From contig NC_058065.1 in the NCBI RefSeq assembly GCF_020085105.1, forward strand, positions 3,102,218 to 3,166,217: 64,000 nucleotides of DNA, given 5' to 3'. The position numbers and the translations under genes were made by a program. This document shows positions 40,001 to 54,500 of this stretch, one piece after another. The stretch's first letter is position 1. Each line of letters starts with the position of its first letter. The notes below the pieces were generated by a model. It did no database searches, was not told the origin of the DNA, and saw only the letters and a program-made list of their open reading frames with translations. Source of the stretch: Siniperca chuatsi (lineage: Eukaryota > Chordata > Actinopteri > Centrarchiformes > Sinipercidae).

Positions 40001-43000
40001 GCCAGAGTCGCTGCCATGACGCTGGCGCTCTCGCACGTCACCTCGATGGAGCACAGCTGACGGAGAAGCACGTAATATTTATAATGATACATTCACACAG
40101 ATAAAAACAAGTGATTTTTAGTTCGTATAAATTTCCACGGTGACTTCAGTCATGATCAGCTGCACAGCAAGAATCTTAGTTTGAAACACAGTTTTCATTA
40201 TGAAATGGGACTATTGTGTTTAAGATCAAACTTAACATTTATCATATTAAATCCAATTTAAATACTGATTCCAACGTGATGACACTGAGGTGCTTCTGCA
40301 GCTTTAGCTTCTTGTTGCCGGTTTCTGGGTTCAAATAAATTAATCAATCAGCAACAAACTCGAACATTTAAACAGTTCGCCAGTTGAAGAAAATAAGACT
40401 TTTTTCCGCCCAATCAAACCTAAATTAGCGTAAGACTTCTTTCTTTGAATCCCAAATAATAAAACAAATGAAAGGCACTCGTGTTAGCTTCTATGAAACT
40501 CCAAGTCACGGGCTTCCAGGCTTTTAAAAGTGTTTTTCTGAGCTCCATTTACCTGAAAGTAGAAGTCGAGGATGGAGGTCATGTCTGTCCCCTCTGGAAA
40601 ACACTGAAAAACAACAACATTGTCAACATTTAAACACTCGCAGCCTGTCTACCAACACATCTGCTGCTTCTCTTCAGCTAACTCTGGAATAAGGAATCAC
40701 CATCGTCGCTCTAAGGGGCAGAATTACAGAGAAGAGAAAGTGGCTTCTCGCAGCTACAATTTTAATTTGTACACAGCAAATAAAAGGAGAATAAAACGTA
40801 AAATAGAGCTAACGGAAACGCATGAACTTTGCAAAAACAACATCAAAGACTTAAGTTGCAATAAAATGTATGTAAAGTGTATGACGACAGTTTTAATGGC
40901 TTGTCTTGACCAATTTTAGTTCACACTTTTATACAGGTGCAGTTCACCAAAAATGACCAATAAATGTGAATTATGCAACTTGTAATTCGGTAATGTGAGC
41001 TCAGAGAAAAATATAACAAAGTCTGCTTCAGAGAAACAAAACCAGCTGCTGCTCCGTGAGGAGGTTTCTTCAGCTCTCAGCTGAGGATGACCTTTGACCT
41101 TACCTTCTTCTCCTTCAGGTAGTAGCCGATGGCAAAGTTCCTGTCTCCAGACTCGCGCTCCGACTGGAAGCTGGGGCACACAGAGAGGGACGAGGTTTGT
41201 TCTTTAAACGCCGTGACTCAGCGCATGTTATATAAAACACAAACTCTCCCGACTGAGCGATTTCCTCTCCAGAGTTGCTGCGTGACCTCGAATTCAGCTC
41301 TGATACAGAACTGTCCTTCGCACCTCAAAGACTTCAGCTTTAAATACTCAATGTATATAATAAATCAATAAAACGTCTACGTGTTTTATCTGCGCGCAGT
41401 ATATTTCTGTGCTGTTGTACTCACGTGGCGTTGCTGAAGCCAACGTACTCGTTTCCTGCCAGTTTGTTCATGAAGTTCATGACCTGCAGAGCAGAGCAGC
41501 AGGTTTAGGGTAAAGAATCCGCTAATAAACCAAATTAAAATAGATTTAAAAACACCTGCTTGCTATTTCCATCGTTCCCTTTTAAACCTGCAATAACTGA
41601 TTATATTTTGGCTGAATCAGGGCAGCGGAAACAAGCTGTGAAGGCAACACTGACATGCTTAAGTTGAACTTGTTAGCAAACAGCTGCTGATTTCCACGTC
41701 CAGCAGTTACGGAGCAACATTATGATTCATTTGGAGTCGTGTTTGTGGCCACCTGAAGTCTCCGCCAGCTCCTGAGGGAAATATCTGGCTCTTTAGCTGC
41801 TAAATGCTCCACTGTGTTCACTCGCTCTGCGGTTTGCTGCAGAGCAGGTAGTGTACTGTGGCGTTTTACAGTATTTTTAATGAAAACAGCTGCGTGAGAA
41901 CACAGACTGAATCAAAACAATGAAGTAGTGGGCCAGAAAATCTAAACACTGATCTGAAACTCGCTTTAAGGCTCTGTAGAGCCGAGAGGAACTGCAGGTT
42001 TGGTGATATAATACCCATGTGAACCATTGTTAAAATATAAAATATTGATTGAAGCCGCTTTAACGATGAATATCTAAAAAGTACCACATTTTTCCTCCTA
42101 GTTTTGTATGAAAAGCCCGTTTCCTTCCTGTCCCAGTCCACTGATCTGTTCCTCACGTAGCAACAATTTCCAATTTTAATTCCATTTAGAAATAATTGAT
42201 TAATCATTTAAGTACATTTTTAAGTACCCCGCAAAAAAAAAAACCCACTAGTTATGGATTCTCAAATGTGAATATTAGCTGGTTTTCTTATCATCAATCG
42301 TCATTATGATAGTAAACTGAAGATCTTTAAGGTTTGAACTGCTGGTCAGACAAAAAAAACAATTTTTCACTTTTTCTGACATTTTATAAACCAAACAATT
42401 AATCGATTTATTAAGAAATTATTGTAAAATTCATCTATAACGAACATAATAATTAGCTGCAGCCCATTTGGACTTTTAAAGGGGACAGGAACAGTTTTGT
42501 ACATTTGTAACTTCAGTTTGGAAACGGATGCATGTCTTTAACCACAACAAACACAGTAATACTCACGTAATCAAATTTTTCAGCATTGCTTGCCCCTTGC
42601 TGAAACACAAACACAACAATCACAGTATTAAAAATTGCATCTTACCATTTTAAACTGCACATCGAACTGCCACGGACACTAAAAGTTACCCATGTCATGA
42701 CATTAGCTCTATTATGTATGATCCATATCTCTACGATATTAAACTACCACAGGAAAAACAGTGTAAGTTTACATCACTACTGTGTTTAAATTAAAAGCTG
42801 ACTCAAACCAATCGATGAATTAAGATTAGAAGTGGGAGACTAGCTGGAGATGGAGGTGAAATAAAACAGTTAATCCACTCGGGGTTTCTGGTTTTGTAAA
42901 AGAACAGAAAAAACAATCACGGCAAGTTTATATTTTCAACAAGGTAACTACAGAGCGAAGTTAGATGCGGCGGATAGAGGTCTACAGGTGTGTTTATTGT

Positions 43001-46000
43001 ACCGTGGCTGGCGAGTTAGTTTACTTTAAAGGTGCATTCACACTGCGAGCCGCATGATCAACAAGTCAATAGGCGTCTTAAAAGGGCCACTCCACCAGAT
43101 TTCACACGTCAAAGTCAATTTACTGGTCATGTTGAGACTACTCAGCCTGTGAAAACAGTCGCGTGTCTCCTGTAGCTTCGTCAAGTCTGAGAAAATAACC
43201 CTGATGACGTCACTGTGACGTCACCAGGGTAACCTCGGCTTGGGCTCAGAGACTACGAATTTATAACGGAAAGCCCGCGTTACAAACTGGGGGAGTCGAG
43301 TTTAAAAGAAGTGGGATTTTACAAAGCAGAGATGCTATTTGTTGCATTGTGGGAAATGTAGTTTATATGAGCTTAACACGTGTTAAGGACTAAAAGTCAG
43401 AATATTTCGACCTCTGTCGCTTCAATTTTGACAATTGTTTTCTATCTGTGTCTTGTGATTCCCACAACTATAGCGAAGTGCAATACTAACTCTTTAATCA
43501 ATAATTAGGTTTCTGCTCTTCAATTGTTTCACCACATGATCTGATCTGATTGGTTTTGTGAAATATACTGACTGGTGAGAAGATGATTTCATCCATTTAA
43601 ACTTTAATTTGTTTGTCCGTTAGATGAAACCTCTATAAACCTCTATACTACGTAACGTTTTTAAAAGTATTAAAAAACAAGACAAGAGTCTACAGCCATG
43701 CTAGCTGCTATGTGAGTCTGTACTCAGGTGCTAACATCAGCATGCTAACATGCTTGCACTGAAAATGCTAATGCTAATACTGATGGGACTGTCATTAGTT
43801 TTGCAGGTATTTGTTCATAAACCAAAGTATTGAACAAAATGAAACTTTGACCTGATGATGGCGCCAGCTGAAAAGTCAGGAAATCACCACAGTTAGTCCA
43901 ATTCATCCAGAGGGGAACATGAGTGGCTGAACTACATTTTTTTTGCCAATCCATCCAATAGTTGTTGAGATATTTCAGTCTGGACCAAAGTGGTGGACCG
44001 ACCGTCCATCCATATATCCATCGTGCTAGCATGGCTAAAAATATTAGCCATGTGTTTAAAACTATCCAAGACAAGTACACAGATGTACTTGTCTTGGACC
44101 ATTAAAGCTAGGTGATATGATTTAAATCAATATTATTATGTTAGGAAGAATATTTTCTGATATTAACATATATAATGATATGGCAAATGTACGCAAATTT
44201 ACAGATAAAACAATGAAACTGACGTTTAATGCAACAAACAACAGTACGCTCTCCTGCTACAGATTTTATCAAGACAAGGATCTAAAAACGAATAAAACAA
44301 AAACAACTATGCGTGAAATAATTAATTTTGACATAAACGTAACAGGATTTTGTCTCTAAAAGACTTGTTTGCCATGTAGCTTGCAGTGTAAATTCACATT
44401 TTGGGTTTTATCTACTACTGCGGCCGACAGACAAAAACTGATTTTCTGGCGTAGGTTGACAAGAACAAAGACTTGAGCTAAGAAGGTCGCCAGTAACTCA
44501 AATAGATGTATCTGTACTGACTGCTAAATGTAATCTAAGGATGTAAAATTAAAATTAAAAACAAAGAGATCCTTCTCCGCATAAGAATGGAGTATGATAT
44601 AAAACCAGTGTTTGAGTTGAGCCAGAGCTGTTTATAATCCAGAAGTATAAACAGTTTTGAAAAACGCAGGTGCAAAGTGTAAAAGCAACATTTAAAACAC
44701 TCAAACAGCCACGTGAAGGCTAAAAGCTTTTCACAAATCCAGACAAAAAGAGGGGGAAAAATAATTAAAAAGGAAAAATTACCAACGTCATTGACCTGTT
44801 GCAGTGGTCATAATATCCCAAAGATCCTAATGCTGTAAAATATGCAACAACACATAAAACCACACAACGAGCCTTGAACATTGCAAATGAGTGTCTCTTA
44901 GGTGTAGATCTAGATTCAGAGGGGGCGGGGGGGCATGCACAGAACCTGGTTTTATCATTCGGATCAATGAATACGATAGATTCAACCTTCCGCTACAGAA
45001 ATCTCAACAGTGATTGGTTGGGATTCAAAAAGGTTGACGGGAAAGCTGTTTTCATATCATTCAGTAATTCCCTGCTGTACTTTCTTGTTGCTGATAAATC
45101 AGATTATATTTAACCCTTTCCCTGGCCATCATTCGCATACGATCCGTATACACACAGCTGGTGTCATGTAAAATAAGAACAACAGCAGCTATAATGAGGT
45201 TTTCTTGTGTTTTAACACAAAAAGAGTTTCTCTTACAGCTGCATTATGTGCTCTAAGCCCATGTGCAGGCGATTTATCAATTAAAAGTGTCCAACGTTGA
45301 AATCTATTTGGCCAGTAAGGAATATAGCCGGTACGTTTGCAGCTAGCAAACTGTGACTGGTGGGCGGAGAAACTGTTTTATTGTGAGGTTTGGCTGCCTC
45401 TTAATATTTCCGTCTTGACAGTTAGTCTTAGTGATTGCAGATGTTTGTTTAGAGGCATATTAGAAGGATTTAAGGACGTGTTTCTGGTGAGTTATGTGGA
45501 CACAGTGTGTGTTGCTCTCCTGGTTTACGTCCTGCGACACGCACCATAAAGTATTTACACTTCTAACAATGACATAAATAAACTGACAGCTGTTTTAGTT
45601 TTGGAAAAAAAAAACATAATCAAACAGTCCACAGAGGTCTTTTTGTTTCCTAAAGAGCAAGTCATTGGTTGTTAACGGTATAACAGAATTTTATAGTTTA
45701 TTATTTTACCACAGACGGGGGTATTGTACATGAACACAACATTTAGTCTTTCACTATATTTGAATTTATCATAAATTCAGATGATGACAAGTTAATATTT
45801 TCTGTTTTTTACTCACAGAAATGTGCAAAAATGTAAAGATTTTCCCATTCAATACGTCTACATGGAAACAATCAGCACCCAAAGCAAACACTATGCACTG
45901 TGGTCAATACTGAACGGTGCTTAAAACAATCTAAAACATTTCTATTCGATGTTGTGAACGCACTGCAGAGAGAGGCAAGCAGTATCTGATGATCCCCATC

Positions 46001-48521
46001 CAGGCAACACACAAGGGAGAGTTGTAACCCTTCCTGTGGTCGAGCTCTCGCTGGAGAAATGTGAAGGTGTAATTAAACTGCTCGTCAGTCTCCCCTCGTG
46101 ACCCTCGCTGGCCGCTCGAGGAGCGACGGGTCAGAGTCACGGGGAGTTTTAATTGTTAATGTGAGTCTTTAAATCAGCAGGTGGTGTTCTTGCGTTTCCG
46201 ACAGCGTCCTGTCTGAAGGTGTTTAATGAAACATTCGGGTGGCGGAGCGGTTTCTCTGATTAAAGCTGGTAACGTGGCTGAGCTGACCTGACCGTCTCCA
46301 TCTCCGCCCGCTGTAAACTGTGTGTGTGCGTAGGATATCTGAGCGGCGCTGCTTTCAACCAAATCCCCTTTCAGCGTGATTATCTATAACCTTAATCTCC
46401 CTGTATACAGTAATCTGGCGGAAACACGTTCTCCAGACGATTATAATGCCGTTTCATGCACTTCCGCTTCGGATACAACTTTGACGGACTTTCTAGTTGC
46501 AGAAACTGAAAACAAAACCCCTCAAAATCTACATTTTAAAGATGTAAAATGACCAATTTCAGGATTTTTCTGAAACAAACTCTTAAATCACCTACAGTAT
46601 TCTCACAAAATGACATCATCATTTATTATCCCAATTTATTCTTTTGTATTTGAGCTGATCAGTTTCCAAAATAAATGTACTTAATAATTTATGATGGCGA
46701 ATGTAAACGCAGCTTACCTTAATGAGGGAGGTACAGACGATAGCACCGGCATTAACCATGGGGTTGTGTGGTTTATCTGTAGGAGAGAAAACAAATGTTT
46801 GTCAGCAAAGACACAGTATAAATGTTTAAATATAGATGTTTTTTGCCTTTTTCTGATATGTGAAAGAGGAGAGCGACAACAGACTGGATAACCAGCAACT
46901 TAAAATGAACAAAAATGACATAAATTTATAAAAAAATACATTAAAAAAGGGACATTCAGGAACATTTTTATGCCGGAAGTCAAAACACAGCTGAATAATC
47001 AACATAACGAGGTAGGTAACAACACAATATCACAAATACACCACTTCCCCTCTGTGTTTTAATCTTCTTATGCAACAGGCCAGGATGTTTAGAAAAAAAT
47101 GACATCGAAAAGTAAACAGCTGCCAGCGTGTCCTTTGCTCTGTTAGATAACAACAAACGGAGGAAGCCTGGAAACTTTCTCACACCAGATTCCATTCAAA
47201 AAACACACAAAAACTGTTTTTACAGAACCTGACGTCTGGACTTGACGTAATGTCTGCTGAACATTTTCACACATAGGAAACTGACAACATTCATTTATTA
47301 AAGATGCTGAAGGGCGATAATCAAGTTTGCACAATATCTCTACCTTATAAACTGGATTATTAAACTATTCCACATAATTATATCACAATGATAAAACGGA
47401 GCATGGCACTGTGTACCTGATATGGTGGTCTTTAGTCTTTCTCCCATGAAAAAATACATTTTTCAGCACATAACAGTTTTCCCAGTGATTTTTCGGTGAT
47501 TTAAATGAAATTTGCAAACATATAAACAGCTGATAAGTTTGCTTTATCCAGTGATTTCCAAACCAGTGTTAATTTGCTGTGATGAACTGGTTCGAATGCA
47601 GGCAGCAGAGACAAAAAATATCTAAATATCTATATAGTATTGTTTTGTTCTGTTAAGCACAGAGCCTAGTGTTCGATACACTGTATATTTCACATTTTAT
47701 TTACCATTCATCATTAAACCCTCTGAGAAAATGGAACCACGGTAATCTAGTAGTTATACAATTAGGGTTGGGCGCTGTATATCTCTCGCGAAATATCTGG
47801 GCCAACAAAGACGGGAGATACAGTTGTCATCAATAAAGCATCTAGAGAACACCAGGAATTAGACTCGACCCATCCCTGAAACAAACAGCGAGCCGCCCAG
47901 AGATTTTTCTTGCGTTAGACAGATCACACACGCTGCCAACCTGCACAGTCGAAAATGAGGGATTTTAACTCGTTTAACTCTAAGAGCTGTAAAGACGTCA
48001 CACTGTGGCATTTGTAGATGTTTACTGACAAGATTGAAGCTTGTGATTATTTTTTGTAATATTTATTTATTTAAATGGATTTTCTGTGTATAACAATCCT
48101 TGGTCTTTTCAGGCTCTGAATTAGTGGTTGACCGATATTGGTTTTTCAATAACCGATGCCGATATTTAGAGAGCAGGGCGGCTGATGCAGATATCAAAAC
48201 AAAGAAAAGTCAAGTATAATTCCATTATTTAATGCACATTACAATCTAATATATATGTCTATCTTAGCAGTAACATGTTGTTTTTGATGGAATTTTTATT
48301 AATTAGTGAAATAGATAAATACATAGGGTTATGCTGTAGATTTGACAGGTATTTAAAGGAGAGCGGGGTAAAGTAACATAACATATATTTAACGCTAGTC
48401 AGTAACGGTTTTAGATTAGATTCGCTGTCATTTAGGACGGGAGAAACGTGTCAACGTTTAGAAAAGACGATGTTGACTGAGGAAACATTTACAGCAGGAT
48501 GCATGAGAGTTAAAACTCACG

Positions 48522-48557
<36 letters not shown>

Positions 48558-51500
48558 GTGTGTGTGCTAACATCGTTCCACAGCAGCCACACTGACAAGG
48601 CTGCATGCCGATTATCTCAAAACGCCAGATAATCGGCCTTCATCACGACTCTGCGTCTCCTACTGTGGAAGCTCAACAGAAATAGTGACTTTGCGATAAA
48701 TATCAATATCAACTCAAAGTTTCTGCCATATCGCTCGGCCCTATATTCTGAAATAATCTCTATTGCTTGCATGCTCCGACCTCCTGCATGTCTTTGGCTA
48801 AACAGACAGAGCCTCGTTGTCTCTGCTCTTTCTGCTGCTCGGCCCTGGCTGGCTTTATAACGCCACGTGCCGGCAGCTTGTTGGATCTCCAGGTTATTAA
48901 GTATATTCTATACACTGACCGCCCTGTTTTATTCTGCTGTGGTGCTGCAACCTCTCATTAACAATTTATTACGGTTCCATGGCAACCGGGCTTCAAGACG
49001 GCTCCTCGTACAGCGAGTGCGTGAGCCTGGAGAGAAAGTTCACAGCTGGCTGAGTCACGATGCAAACGCAGAGGAGAGGCGAGTGTATGTGATCGGGTAC
49101 GGACGGATTGCTTCCTCACCCTCCTCGTTCAGGAAGAGCTTGTTGAATCGCAGGCCGCTGGGCTCTTTGCCGATGAAGCGGTGTACGTACTCGGTGCCGT
49201 GGTCGTGAACGGCGATGGCGTATTTCAGCGGCTTAACGCAAGACTGCAGACAGAAAGGAACCTTGGTGTCGCCGACTGTGTGCCTGAGGAAGAGACATAC
49301 AGACAGACATTTCTGACATCCGCTTGAGAATTTTAGGTTATTCTAATCACTCGACATTGCATACAAGTGAACATGGAAAAAACAGCAGCCATATAGCTTT
49401 AATAAACAACTTTAATTGTACCTCTGTCCATCGACGGTGCACAGGGCGACGGCCCACAGGTCTGGGCTGAAGCGAGCGAGCTGGGGAATGTAGTCGGCCA
49501 CCTACAGCATCACATAACACACGAAATGATAAAAACAGACATATTTACAGTCAGGAATATCACTTGTTTATATGGCAGCGGTTGCACAAATAGTTCCAGA
49601 TATTGCCAGTGACTGTAAAGGTTACACAAGCAGGTTGTAGCAGCAGATTAAAGCCCGAGTGTGCAGACTGCCAGATCGTCTCTGTATATAATTTTATCTC
49701 CGCATCAGCCTGCCCAGCAGCCCTCACTCACCTGCCCTCCAGACATGTTTTTGGCGTTGTCATAGAGCTCGTCGATGTGTGCGGAGAAAGACTGGAAATC
49801 TGGGATGACAAACTTCTTCCTGAAGGCCTGGGTGAGCAGAACGATGTTGCTCTGGACACATCTAAGACAGGAGACAAGAGTTTAGGCCTCCAGTTGGCCT
49901 ACAGGCATGACTCAGGGGAGCGGTCCTGTCCTGGTGAAGCGTTTGTGTTAACCTACTTGGGACATCAGATGAATGTTTCCTGTTGCGAGAACATATATTC
50001 AGGTTTTTAGCCAAAGAAAATGAGCACAAAATGAAACCTTAAACCTAGACCTGAAGATAGAGATGCTGATACTGGGAAGAGTTTACTCATCGAGTGTCAT
50101 CTGGCCTCCTGGTTACCATGGAAAGAAAACAGTTGACTGAGTTCTGTCTCTTGACTGCTCTGGAGAGGTGATTATTTACACTGTGGCTCACTTGTTTGAT
50201 GGTTAAATGCCTGACAAAGCTTAAAGTTAAGCCTTTGCATAAAGCTAATCATCACACTGGCTTCAGACTTCTTCGGTGTCATAACTAGCTGAACTGGTCC
50301 AATTCTTCACACACCAGCTGCCACAGTGAGACATCAGCTGCTGGACTTAAACATCATGTAATTAGCCGTGTTTTCTGGTTCAGTGCCTTTATTTCCAGGC
50401 TAAAATCTCCTCTTCCGCACCTCTGTTTAACCAAACTGAATCCTTAGATTTCCACAGCGCATTGTGCTGATCTTCCACTGCAATGATTTTTCTTGGTTTC
50501 TCAATGGCATGCGGTGAGAATAAACTATCAGCATTTCTCCCAAATGTTATCAGGGCTTCCAGATTTTGTCCTGATCCTTTTCATTTGAGCGATTAAGGAC
50601 TACAGGCGGTGAGGTAGTAGCAGAGAGATTTGTGGCTCAGCTATCTCACTGCATCGAACCCTGTCTAATCCCTGTAGCATGGGATCCCCGCAGAGAAAAC
50701 ACACGCTACACTCCTCCGCCCGCTCCCGTGCGTCCCTCCGTGAGGTTGGGCTCTATAAATAAGCCCGGGGAGCGGCTGTGGTGGATCCCAGCCAGGAGCG
50801 GCAGCGCTGGGGTCTGTTCGCTGAGGATTCAGCTCCCTGGTGAGCCGTCATATGCCCCGACTCGCAACGCTGCCACTTCCCAAGCTGTCACCCAATTCTG
50901 TCTCAGCATCGTTTCCTCTGGGGGGGGGGGGGTCAAACAGCAGTGGTGCTACTGTATGGGGGGGGTTAATGTTATTTTATTCCACACCCATCCTTGTTTT
51001 GTTTCCAGTTGTGGTTTTACAGCAGCTTGTGGGGCTAAAAATATTCTTTGATTACTATATAAATATGATTAATACTGACGCTACTTGTCTTAGTGTTATA
51101 AAAACTTACATTTCATTTAATTACGGTGATTTCTGAAATGTAATATTTCCCGACTCTTGTCTTTATGTCTGTATTTAAAAGGGAACTCCACTGATTTTAT
51201 ACATTAAAGTCTGTTTACACGTCTTGAGGAGGACGACGTGCTCAAATCTCTGACCCAATTGTTGGCGGTCAAGTTGCATCGTGGGTAATGTAGGCGCCAG
51301 GTTTTGACGAGGATTTTTTTTGTCCATCGGGGGAGCAATGCTAAATAAGCGGAGTACTGTTTAAAAAATGGTTTTATAAGTTTCTTGGTTGACAAGAAGG
51401 AATGGATGTTTATTAATGTTTTAAGTTACAGTCAAAATGCTTCTTTGCCACCAGAGTCTGTAGTTTTATAATAATTATTTCACCACACGCTCACAATATA

Positions 51501-54500
51501 AACGATCTGACCCTTGATTTAGGTTAGTGAAAGGTCATTCTGTGGGCTGTGTTATATCATGTTTCATCTCCAGTGTGACTCACCCACAACTGTATAATGT
51601 TAAACAGTCTCTTTAATCAGTTCTATCACAAACGCCACTGATCCATCTTCAAATATCTTTAGCAGATGTTTAAAATCATTACCAGATGTTAAGATGATGC
51701 AGTAAGTTTATGTGCTTTCATATATTACACAATTTCCCGTGTCCTAACATAGTTTCTGTTAACATTAACAAAGATGTCACATCATTCGAAATCATAGACT
51801 TCACCTCGTTAAACTGTTGGATGTGTATTTTTCCATGTTACGGTCTGAAGATGGCGGCGTTGTGTTTTCATACGAGAGAGCTTCTTGGAGTTTTATTAAA
51901 CTGATCACATTTTGCTGTTTTTCAAGTCGTTGCTCTTGAATGAATCCAGACGGATGAAAACCTCCACAAGATGCCGATGACGTGCAAACTGAGGAGCGAT
52001 GAATAATTAACGAGCGACCCTTTTCAGCTGCAGAGGACTCTGCCCAGCATTAATAATTCTTATGACAGACTGACGAAAGACTGATGCTGATAATAAAAGG
52101 TGGAACAGCAAGCAGGATATTACTTAAAGAGACCACCGGCTTCAGCTAACAAATAATTGCTATAACATACCACGTATTTTTAGGTCACAATAGAAGAAGT
52201 TTTGATTTGTCAGAAAGTTTCCAAGAGTCTTTATACCTTTGCAAAAATAACTTCCTGACACCTGCAAAATGTGTTGTTCTTATCTTGCCCATAAAAAAAC
52301 GTTTTAACGACTGCAGGTTTTAGAACAATCTTCTCTCTCCTCTGGATCTTTCATTATATTTAAAGGCTTTAATTCAGAAAGTTCTTGGACTGCCAGCGTT
52401 GGCAGACACATTTATGGAATATAGAAACATTTTAAAAACTCTGCCGTTGCTGCTAATTTCCAAAAATAAATATATCTCTTTGGTTACAAAAATACAAGGT
52501 TCAATAAAAAAATAGGAAAACCTACTTTTTGAAGAGGTGTCGGTCCAGCGCGCCGTCAGAGGTCGTCTTCACGGTCACCTTCAGCATCTCCATACATTCT
52601 TTCAGCCGGGGGTCTCCTGTGCGAAGCCCTGTGGATTTAAGAGCCTACACAGAGAGAGAGAGGGAAGGCGGCTTAATGATTAAGACAGCCTGACAGCAAA
52701 TCAATAAAGCTACGAGCCGTGAACTGAGAGTCCTGAAGAGCCTAACAAGAGGAGTCATCCGGCTCGTACTTCAACCAGGGAGAGATCTACAAGCAGCAAC
52801 CATGATTCACTGCCTACCTGCTGTTAAATTATCTACACTCACATTTGTCTACTTGCTATAAATCCTACACTATAGGCCCGTTTTTGTTTTATATTTTTGT
52901 AAATCTTGCATAAAGTAGTTTTGATTTGAAACTAGGCATTTCAAACAGTGATCTTTCCTGCTCTGAGGACTCACTGTGGTGAATTTGTGAGCAGGGATTT
53001 TTTCCTGGCCCTCCGCGATGGTGTAGAAGAGCAGGTCCTCCAGACTGGGCAGGATGCCCGCCTTCCTTCTCCTGCGGGAAAGAAAAATAAAAACACACAG
53101 ACATAAAAAGTGAGAAGCTGCACAGCGAGGCCCGCTGTGTTGGAAACGTGGAGGGGAACTGCGGCAGAGGGAGGAGAAAAAAAAGCTTTTTGACTGCAAG
53201 GAAAAGCAGTGAGTAATAACTGTAATACTGCACTGGAAAACATTAACTTACACTGACCTTAGTTCAGTATTAAAACCTGTGGAAAAGACTTGTACTGTAT
53301 GTTCCTTTCCATAGGTTAATATGCTGCCATAAGGCCACTGTAATGTAAACTGTTAATTGTCTACTTTGCTAGAACACCAGCCAGAAATGTGTTTAAAAAG
53401 CCGATTAACATGTAAGCTAACCGAACAACTCACTACACAGTTTGTAAACCTTTTGACCCAGAATGAAACTCCCTTTGAGGAATGTATGATTGTGAATTGT
53501 GCATTTATTTATCTGGTTTTGGTTTGGGTAAATCCTGGGGGACAGCAGCAGCACAAACAGACCAGAAAAACAACAAATAACCCGGTCTGAGAAAGAAACT
53601 GACGCTGCCTTGCGGGCGTCTCAGTCCACGCTGTGTGTGGGGCAGCGGCGTCGGTGCTACTGCTGCAGCTGTGACGTGGAAGCTTGCCAAAGCTCTCGGC
53701 ACATTAGTGCCGTGTTATTCAGCGGCTGGAAGCAGGCTGACAAACGCCCGCCAGCCTCCTACTAAATGACAGTACAGTCTGTGGTTGTTAAAAACCCTGA
53801 AATCACCTCCAAAGCAACAAGATCACAATGTCACCGGAAGGTCGAATTATTTCTCCCAGAGCTGAGTGAGCAGGGAAAGGTGAACCACGAGCATCTCCAC
53901 AGCTGAACTTCTGACAGCCAATCAGATTTTAATACCTTATTTTTTCCTCTGATTTGTTCTCTGCTTTAGTTACAAGCACCTCAAATGTTATCATGTGAAA
54001 GACTTCTCGTACAAATGTCTCAGACGCAGGATTTGTTATTGATGCTTCCTGCTGGCACTGCTTTTGATTTCTGATTAGCAGTATTTGCTAGCTAGCCATG
54101 TTGGCTAGCTAGCAAAGTGATGCTAAGTGATGCTAAAATAGCAGAAACACTTTAGGTTTGTTCAACAAGCAGGTCTGGGTAATGTCGTTTGACTTTTTTC
54201 CAATATTGGTGTCACTACGATAACTGATACAGAAGCCTTTTGGCTGTCTTAGTTCAGGGAACATAAACATGTTTTATCCCTTTTTTAGCATTTAACAAAA
54301 TATGCCAAAACTGTTGAAGGCATCTGTGTTAAATAAAAAAACGAGTCCTATGTTTAAACACGCTTACAAGCCTCTTATTGTCCACGATGGGCACTTTGCA
54401 TGCAGTGAGCTGAACGGCTGCTTGCAGACTTTAACAAAGCTCAGACTCATATTTCACCCATACTTTTTTACATTTCCTTTGCAATAACTTGTTGTTCCCC

